DNA from: Fibrobacter sp. UWB4
Lineage (GTDB): Bacteria > Fibrobacterota > Fibrobacteria > Fibrobacterales > Fibrobacteraceae
Reading direction: 5' to 3'
DNA: 64,000 bases
Assembly: GCF_002210345.1 (NCBI RefSeq)
Contig: NZ_MWQI01000001.1
Span: forward strand, 1-64,000
Made by a program: the position numbers and the translations under genes. The notes beneath the pieces are model-generated. The model was given only the letters and a program-made list of their open reading frames with translations, had not been told where the DNA came from and made no database searches. Positions 58,884-64,000 of this stretch are shown here, in pieces; position 1 is the first letter of the stretch, and each line of letters starts with the position of its first letter.

Positions 58884-60695
58884 ATGTCCGTATCTGAAAT
58901 ATTGTTTGTAGTTGCTGGTGCATTGTTGGGGCTTGCTTTTCAGGGGGGCATGTTCCTTTTCCTTATTCCGTTTGCGGTAGTTGCGTTTTCACTTGCGGTC
59001 ATGAACCGCCCGAACAGTCCGAATACATCCGTGATTCCTGTTATTAAGAGGGACAAGCGTTCAACGGCTCTTACGCCGGTTGTTTCTCCGGATATCCGCA
59101 ATGAATTTACGAATGACGTAAAGCTGGAGACGAATGAACCCAATTCTTCGCTCCGTGTGAATCAAATCTGGTCCCGTGCGAATTCGGATGTCGATAAAAC
59201 ATTCGGTGATATTTTGCGTTGCCTTAGGCTGCTTATGCCTGATGCGAACACGTTCACGATTTTTACGAATGGCGGAAGCCCAAACGAATTTCGCTTAAGG
59301 GCGTTCCAGAGCGATGTCCAGAATTTTATTGATTCGAGCGCAAAGATTACCGAGAATACCGGCATCCTGAGTCAGCTTTTGCGCCCAGGCGTTTCCCGTA
59401 TTCTGGAAGGGGACCTGCTTGTCAGTAAGCGACTCCCGTATTACATCGAAAATAGAAGGATTCGCTCGCTGATTGGCGTTCCGCTGCTTGATCGAGACGA
59501 ACGTCGTCTGGGGGCGATTCTCGTGGATTCCCTGCGCCCGAATGCATTTAAGGAACCCGAAGCCCAGGCGCTCACGTTCATGTCCCATGTGATGTACATG
59601 CTGAGCTTTAAGAGCTTTGTTTCGGCACAGAACTATATTGAACAGCAGCAGTTCAGTGTGCTTTACCGTTACCAGCGCAAGTTCTTCCAGACGATGACGG
59701 TGAAGGACATTTATAAACAAATGTTTGAATACGTCAAGGAGAACATGCCGTTTGACCGCTTGACGATTCTTGCGCTCGACAACCCGAAGGAATGTTCCGG
59801 GCGAGTTGTTTATTGCGTCGGTATGGATTCTGAACAGTTTGTCGATAAGAAATTTACGTTGTCCGACAAGGGCATCTTTGTGCTTGCACTTATGAGGAAC
59901 CGCCCTGTGTTCCGATCGTTCACTTCGGGCTATGCCGATTACGTGCCGCGCTTGAACGATTCCGAAAAGCGCAACATGGAACTGCGCCAGTTGTTTGTAA
60001 TGCCTGTCGCTTCGGAACCTGATGCGAAGACTGCTGAACTTGCCATTTGCCTTGAAAGCCGCTATACGAACCGCTATCAGGATCACGAAAAGAAGCTGCT
60101 CAAGGCGTTTGCCGGTGTTGCCGGTTTTGCTTATGCCCGTGCTCGCCAGGTCGAAAAGGACAAGGACCTTGCCACGCGTGACGGCCTTACGGGACTCATG
60201 AACCACCGTTCTCTGCAAGAAGCGCTCCGCACGGAAAAGGTACGCGCCGACCGCAAGAAGTACAACATCGGCGTGTTGATGATGGACATCGACCATTTCA
60301 AGAGCGTGAACGATACTTACGGTCACCCGGTTGGCGATGAAGTCATCAAGGGAATTGCAACGGCAATCAGCGGTGAAATCCGCAAGGAAATTGACGTCGT
60401 GGCGCGCTACGGCGGTGAAGAATTTGTGGTGGCTCTCGTCGATACGACTCCGGAAGGCATGATTGAAACGGCTGAACGCATCCGCAAGGCGGTGGGCAAG
60501 CTCGAATTCAACGTGCATTTGACGGACCCGCTCCGCGTGACGGTAAGTATTGGCGCCTTCCTAGTGAAACCGGAATTCTCGGACATGAAGAAGGCCGTGA
60601 ACAATGCTGACCAGGCTCTCTACAAGGCGAAGGATGGCGGCCGTAACCAGGTTGTCCGTTTTGAAACCGTAGAAACTGGAACGGTGGGAGATTAG
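58884..60695 (+). CDS. Diguanylate cyclase with N-terminal membrane anchor and GAF-like domains
   Basis: A 603-residue protein. Residues 1-35 form one or two membrane segments (LFVVAGALLGLAFQGGMFLFLI). Two GAF-like regions follow: about 95-235 (SRILEGDLL, RRIRSLIGVPLLDRDERRLGAIL) and about 260-425. The C-terminal GGDEF domain has RDGLTGLMNHRSLQ, MMDIDHFKSVNDTYGH and an intact GGEEF near residue 510. It should make c-di-GMP from GTP. It follows lptG by nine bases and may be co-transcribed with lptFG. Its sensory ligand is unknown. Confidence 0.9.
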   Translation: MSVSEILFVVAGALLGLAFQGGMFLFLIPFAVVAFSLAVMNRPNSPNTSVIPVIKRDKRSTALTPVVSPDIRNEFTNDVKLETNEPNSSLRVNQIWSRANSDVDKTFGDILRCLRLLMPDANTFTIFTNGGSPNEFRLRAFQSDVQNFIDSSAKITENTGILSQLLRPGVSRILEGDLLVSKRLPYYIENRRIRSLIGVPLLDRDERRLGAILVDSLRPNAFKEPEAQALTFMSHVMYMLSFKSFVSAQNYIEQQQFSVLYRYQRKFFQTMTVKDIYKQMFEYVKENMPFDRLTILALDNPKECSGRVVYCVGMDSEQFVDKKFTLSDKGIFVLALMRNRPVFRSFTSGYADYVPRLNDSEKRNMELRQLFVMPVASEPDAKTAELAICLESRYTNRYQDHEKKLLKAFAGVAGFAYARARQVEKDKDLATRDGLTGLMNHRSLQEALRTEKVRADRKKYNIGVLMMDIDHFKSVNDTYGHPVGDEVIKGIATAISGEIRKEIDVVARYGGEEFVVALVDTTPEGMIETAERIRKAVGKLEFNVHLTDPLRVTVSIGAFLVKPEFSDMKKAVNNADQALYKAKDGGRNQVVRFETVETGTVGD

Positions 60696-60722
60696 TAGAC
60701 GGTAGGCAGTAGACAGTAGGAA
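60694..60722 (-). repeat. Degenerate 7-bp tandem repeat
   Basis: GTAGACG / GTAGGCA / GTAGACA / GTAGGAA, overlapping the stop codon of the cyclase gene. It is the inverse orientation of the array at 60797-60856. Confidence 0.65.
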
Positions 60723-60796
60723 GGGTTGCAAAATGAAAAAGTCTTTTCTTACTTGACGAATTTAGACGCAAAAACGTCGTTGCTCACTTACTGCCA

Positions 60797-60856
60797 AACA
60801 TCTAACCATCAACCACTAACCACTTCCTACTTCCTACTTCTAACTTCCTACTAACC
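60797..60856 (+). repeat. Long 7-bp tandem repeat upstream of the symporter
   Basis: CATCTAA / CCATCAA / CCACTAA / CCACTTC / CTACTTC / CTACTTC / TAACTTC / CTACTAA: eight units in perfect 7-base register, running up to the start codon at 60858. Confidence 0.75.
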
Positions 60857-60857
60857 T

Positions 60858-62357
60858 ATGTTCACTGCTCTCGATTGGTTTGTCTTATTTGCTTACTTGC
60901 TCCTCTCACTTGCCATTGGCTTGTGGGTTTCCCGTGGCAACAAGAACCTCAAGGAATACATGTTCGGCGGCGGCTCGATGCCGTGGGTGGCCGTGGGCAT
61001 TAGCCTTATCGCGACTTCCGTGAGCGCGACGACGTTCCTTGGTGCGCCTGCCGATGTCTTCGGCGACGACATGACTTTTTTGATGTTCCAGATCGGAGCC
61101 TTGCTTAGCATTGTGGTCGTGGGCTTTGTGTTTATCCCGAGGTTCCGCACGTCGGGCATTTCGAGCGCTTATGAACTTTTCGAAGTGCGTTTCGGGAGCC
61201 GCTCGGTGCGCCGTTTGGCTGCAGTCTTTTACTGCTTGCATCTGCTCCTCCGCACAGGCATTTTGCTTTACGCGCCCTCGCTAGTGCTTGCGCAGATTTT
61301 GCACATCGACTTGAAATTGGCCATTATCGTCTCGGCGGCGATTGCAATTTTCTACACGTGGTTTGGCGGCATCAAGGCGGTCATCTGGACCGACGTGATG
61401 CAGTTCTGCGTGTTCTTTGGCGGTGGCGTTCTCGTGCTCTTGATTATTGCAAGTCAAGTGGGCGGCTTTGGAGAAATGGCGACACTCGCAAGCGAAGCGG
61501 GCAAGACGCGTTGGTGGAATCCGTCGATGGACATTTCCGATGCGCGTACGCTTATTTCGGCTGGCTTTGCATATGCAATTCTTGAAATTGCGATTCGCGG
61601 TTGCGACCAGCAGTTTGTACAGCGCTACCTCAGCTGCAAGGACGTGAAGGCGGCGAACCGTTCAAGCGTGCTTTCGATGGTGCTTGGCTGCGCGGTCTCG
61701 ATTCTCTTTTACTGGGTGGGTGCAGCACTCTTTGTGTTTTACAAAAAGGCTCAAGTCGCAACGCTCCCGGAAGGTCTCGGGCAGAATGACGTGTTCCCGT
61801 ACTTTATCGTAAATGCGCTCCCGTCTGGAGTGACGGGCTTGATTGTCGCTGCCATTTGCGCGGCGGCGATGAGCAGCCTTTCGGGCGCCATCAATTCTCT
61901 CAGCAATACGTCTGAACGCGACTTTCTCGGCTGGGACGAATCTACGGGAATGGGCGGGCTTAAACGCGCGAAAATCTGGACGGCTGTCTGGGGTGTACTC
62001 GGCGTGTTCTTTGCTCTCTTTGCCGCGACACAGCAGGGGAGCCTTCTCAAGAACGCCCTCTTCTTTACAGGACTTTTCACAGGGCCGCTTCTTGGCATGT
62101 TCCTCCTCGCGTTCTTTGCAGACAAGATTTTTGGAACGGCAGAAAAAGCGTTACGCGCCTGGGTTGTGATTGTCGCCGTCCTTTGCGGTATGGCTAGCCT
62201 CGTCTTGATCCAGGGAATCCCTGCGTTTGGCGTGAAAGCAGTCTTCGATGGCATCTTTAGCTGGCCGTGGATGCCTTTCATCAGCATGACCACGACGATT
62301 GTCGTAGCGATTGTCGTGAACTTCGTGGCTAATCTTGTTTGCGCAAACCGCCTTTAA
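60858..62357 (+). CDS. Sodium:solute symporter family protein (SSS)
   Basis: A 499-residue protein with about 13 membrane helices in the SSS fold. Family blocks include YMFGGGSMPWVAVGISLIATSVSATTFLG, YELFEVRFGSRSVRRLAAVFY, AIFYTWFGGIKAVIWTDVMQF, RGCDQQFVQRYLSCKD and AAICAAAMSSLSGAINSLSN (each quoted only as a family landmark). It imports an organic solute with sodium; the substrate cannot be told. No Shine-Dalgarno precedes ATG 60858, where the heptad array ends directly. Confidence 0.88.
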   Translation: MFTALDWFVLFAYLLLSLAIGLWVSRGNKNLKEYMFGGGSMPWVAVGISLIATSVSATTFLGAPADVFGDDMTFLMFQIGALLSIVVVGFVFIPRFRTSGISSAYELFEVRFGSRSVRRLAAVFYCLHLLLRTGILLYAPSLVLAQILHIDLKLAIIVSAAIAIFYTWFGGIKAVIWTDVMQFCVFFGGGVLVLLIIASQVGGFGEMATLASEAGKTRWWNPSMDISDARTLISAGFAYAILEIAIRGCDQQFVQRYLSCKDVKAANRSSVLSMVLGCAVSILFYWVGAALFVFYKKAQVATLPEGLGQNDVFPYFIVNALPSGVTGLIVAAICAAAMSSLSGAINSLSNTSERDFLGWDESTGMGGLKRAKIWTAVWGVLGVFFALFAATQQGSLLKNALFFTGLFTGPLLGMFLLAFFADKIFGTAEKALRAWVVIVAVLCGMASLVLIQGIPAFGVKAVFDGIFSWPWMPFISMTTTIVVAIVVNFVANLVCANRL

Positions 62358-62469
62358 TTTTGCGTTTTCTTGCTAAGGGGTGCTGGCGTTCGCTATCACA
62401 ACAGTTTTTCGTTATTATAACAGGAAAATGATTGGGAATTATGGCTCCTCTTATGAATGGTAGGGCAGA

Positions 62470-63039
62470 ATGTTTATAAAAAAATTGTTTTTACTTCTTG
62501 TTGTTTTGTTATTTTGGGGCTGCTATCATCAATGTAAAAGCCGCAGATTTGTTGCTGATGATCCGTGGATTAAAATTGCTGAAAATTGGGAGGTCGGTTT
62601 TTCGGTATTCAATTGGGATCCTTGCGAGAACGGTGATTATTTTGAATGTGCTACAGTATTTCATCTGGAACAAAATTTTTTAGATAAAGATTCTTTGAAA
62701 AATATGTCTATACATATAGATTCATTATATCTTGAAGTTGGTGATAGAGTGTATAAACGTATAAATGAAAATAAAAACTTTGATCGAGCCATTCGTGCGA
62801 ATGAAAACAACCCGCCATATTTACAGCTATACATTAATTCATTAAGTATTGTTAGTCGGGATTCTGTGAAAACAGGAAAAGAATGGCCGTTAATCCCCCG
62901 AAAAATAAAAAAGGTGATTGCAACTGCTTATGTTTCGTTCAAGTATCCTGATGACGATCGTGTTGAATCAATGATGATAAAGAAAGAGCTTCACGAAAAA
63001 AATGAGTCTGTTTATGTTGATGGGTGCATGATGCATTGA
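62470..63039 (+). CDS. Lipoprotein of a tandem family, copy 1
   Basis: A 189-residue protein with a short lipoprotein signal (lipobox FWGC, Cys 18). The mature protein has the segments KIAENWEVGF, LDKDSLKNMSIHIDSLYLEV, KTGKEWPLIPRKIKK and AYVSFKYPDDDRVE, all repeated in the next gene. No known family is recognised. GC content is low (well below that of the nuo genes). TAGGGCAG precedes the ATG. Confidence 0.65.
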   Translation: MFIKKLFLLLVVLLFWGCYHQCKSRRFVADDPWIKIAENWEVGFSVFNWDPCENGDYFECATVFHLEQNFLDKDSLKNMSIHIDSLYLEVGDRVYKRINENKNFDRAIRANENNPPYLQLYINSLSIVSRDSVKTGKEWPLIPRKIKKVIATAYVSFKYPDDDRVESMMIKKELHEKNESVYVDGCMMH

Positions 63040-63067
63040 TTAAGATTTTGTGGTGAAAAGTTTTAAA

Positions 63068-63643
63068 ATGTTTATAATGAATACGAAAAAATTTATTTTT
63101 ATTGTTTTTATCCTGCTGTTATCAGGGTGCTATTGTAAAACTCGTTTTTTCGAGGCTGATACTACATGGACTACCATTGCTGAAAAATGGAAGGTCGGTT
63201 TTCTTGTCAAAGATACGGAAAAATGTGGTAACTCAGATCGTTGTTTTTGTTCTGTTGTGTTTCGCATTGATGAAAAATATTTAGAGAAAGATTCTCTAAA
63301 AAATATGTCTATTCACATAGATTCTCTGTATTTAGCTGTTGATAATGAAATATACAAGCGTTTAAATACTCAAGTTGAGTTCAAACGGGCGTTGAGGCAA
63401 AATGAAATGAATCCTCCTGAGTTACGTGATTACATGGTTTCTTTGGATATCGTTAATTGGGATACTGTAAAAACTGGAGATGAATGGCCTTTAATTCCAA
63501 GGAATATTAAAAATATAACGGTGACCGCTTATGTTTCGTTTAGGTATCCTGATGATGACCGTGTGGAAACATTTGAGGTAAAAAAGGTACTTCATGAAGA
63601 AAATGAGGTTAATTGGATTCGTTGGTGGCTGTTTGTTCATTGA
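63068..63643 (+). CDS. Lipoprotein of a tandem family, copy 2
   Basis: 191 residues from ATG 63068, chosen because it aligns with the start of copy 1 (MFI...); the frame is open to GTG 63050 and a later ATG at 63077 is also possible. The lipobox is LSGC. It shares with copy 1 TIAEKWKVGF, LEKDSLKNMSIHIDSLYLAV, KTGDEWPLIPRNIKN and AYVSFRYPDDDRVE. No Shine-Dalgarno is evident. Function unknown. Confidence 0.62.
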   Translation: MFIMNTKKFIFIVFILLLSGCYCKTRFFEADTTWTTIAEKWKVGFLVKDTEKCGNSDRCFCSVVFRIDEKYLEKDSLKNMSIHIDSLYLAVDNEIYKRLNTQVEFKRALRQNEMNPPELRDYMVSLDIVNWDTVKTGDEWPLIPRNIKNITVTAYVSFRYPDDDRVETFEVKKVLHEENEVNWIRWWLFVH

Positions 63644-63736
63644 TAGTTTTTTGAGTATATTAAATTTTAATAATGGATAAAACTATCAGAGAATAAAAAT
63701 TTTCCAATTGCATAGGTGTTCGTTATCGAGGTTTGC

Positions 63737-64000
63737 ATGGTAAGGTTTTTCTTGTTTGCAACATTTTGTCTAGTACTTTGCTGCTGTTATAGGAATATTG
63801 ATGGCTATCGTGTAAATGCGTTTCATAATTACGAGAATCTTTGGGAACATCCTGTTGATTTAGATTCTGATGAAGAACAAATTATAGATGTTCCTTTTGT
63901 CAAGTTTGGCTATTATTTTTCATTATGTTTTGATCGTGAACGGGAAAATCCTGTAACTTTGCCTGATAGCGAATTATATCTTGAACATGATTCACTTGAA
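63737..64000 (+). CDS. Lipoprotein of a tandem family, copy 3 (partial, cut by window end)
   Basis: An open frame from ATG 63737 runs off the right edge (88 residues seen). It begins MVRFFLFATFCLVLCCCYRN, a lipoprotein-like signal, and has VKFGYYFSLCF and SELYLEHDSLE, which match the VGF and LEKDSLK regions of copies 1 and 2. Similarity is lower than between copies 1 and 2. Confidence 0.6.
   Translation, partial: MVRFFLFATFCLVLCCCYRNIDGYRVNAFHNYENLWEHPVDLDSDEEQIIDVPFVKFGYYFSLCFDRERENPVTLPDSELYLEHDSLE

Overview
The window looks like chromosomal DNA of a Fibrobacter species (Fibrobacterota), probably close to F. succinogenes. Indicators are two TIGR02147-type proteins (a family I know mainly as a Fibrobacter paralog family), a secreted protein with a long serine linker and a T9SS-like C-terminal domain, GTG starts without Shine-Dalgarno sequences, a Gram-negative envelope gene set (BamD, LptF/G, TolC, MlaC-like), and intergenic spaces full of short dispersed repeats. 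The assignment rests on gene content only; no 16S is present, only the last bases of a 5S rRNA at the left edge.

Layout. 1-95: end of an rRNA operon and its terminator. 195-7268: inactive-looking GH57 protein, STAS/membrane protein, lytic transglycosylase, TolC, MlaC-like protein, DUF2953-like protein and an RsuA-type pseudouridine synthase. 7385-13017: HU-like protein, tRNA-dihydrouridine synthase, a TIGR02147/lipoprotein pair and an HD-GYP membrane protein. 13313-18482: aminotransferase, citrate synthase and a FIST-GGDEF-HD-GYP protein. 18591-20770: a type II restriction-modification pair (SacI-like endonuclease plus C5 methyltransferase) of lower GC. 21297-27060: branched-chain aminotransferase, a small membrane protein, a geranylgeranyl-reductase-like flavoprotein with its ferredoxin, and a second lipoprotein/TIGR02147 pair. 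27579-41865: a 14.3 kb complex I operon nuoBCDEFGHIJKLMN with no nuoA. 42032-50023: AT-rich STAND-type ATPase, ispF, Na/Pi symporter, a five-repeat secreted protein, XPB-type helicase and tRNA-Thr(CGT). 50137-58874: TPR protein, small lipoprotein, a leftward operon bamD - outer-membrane protein - PHP metallohydrolase - rhomboid, then divergent lptF-lptG. 58884-64000: diguanylate cyclase, sodium/solute symporter and a tandem array of three related lipoproteins, the last cut by the window edge.

How it works together. The nuo operon, citrate synthase, ilvE and ispF are core metabolism. BamD, LptF/LptG, TolC, MlaC and the lytic transglycosylase serve the envelope. Three separate c-di-GMP proteins lie in 50 kb. 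Many nuo junctions are TAATG or ATGA overlaps, so the operon is probably translationally coupled.

Most unusual signals: (a) several genes have a TAnnnT -10 hexamer exactly 6-7 nt before the start codon, implying leaderless mRNAs; (b) three protein genes carry in-frame insertions of the same palindromic or composite repeats found between genes; (c) many intergenic spaces hold degenerate tandem repeats with a 7-bp period; (d) a TIGR02147 regulator-like gene is followed by a carboxypeptidase-regulatory-domain lipoprotein at two loci; (e) five TGGnnnAC boxes, the last four phased at 12 bp, precede the ATPase gene; (f) NuoE carries a C-terminal FN3-like domain. No CRISPR array, transposase, integrase or prophage was seen.
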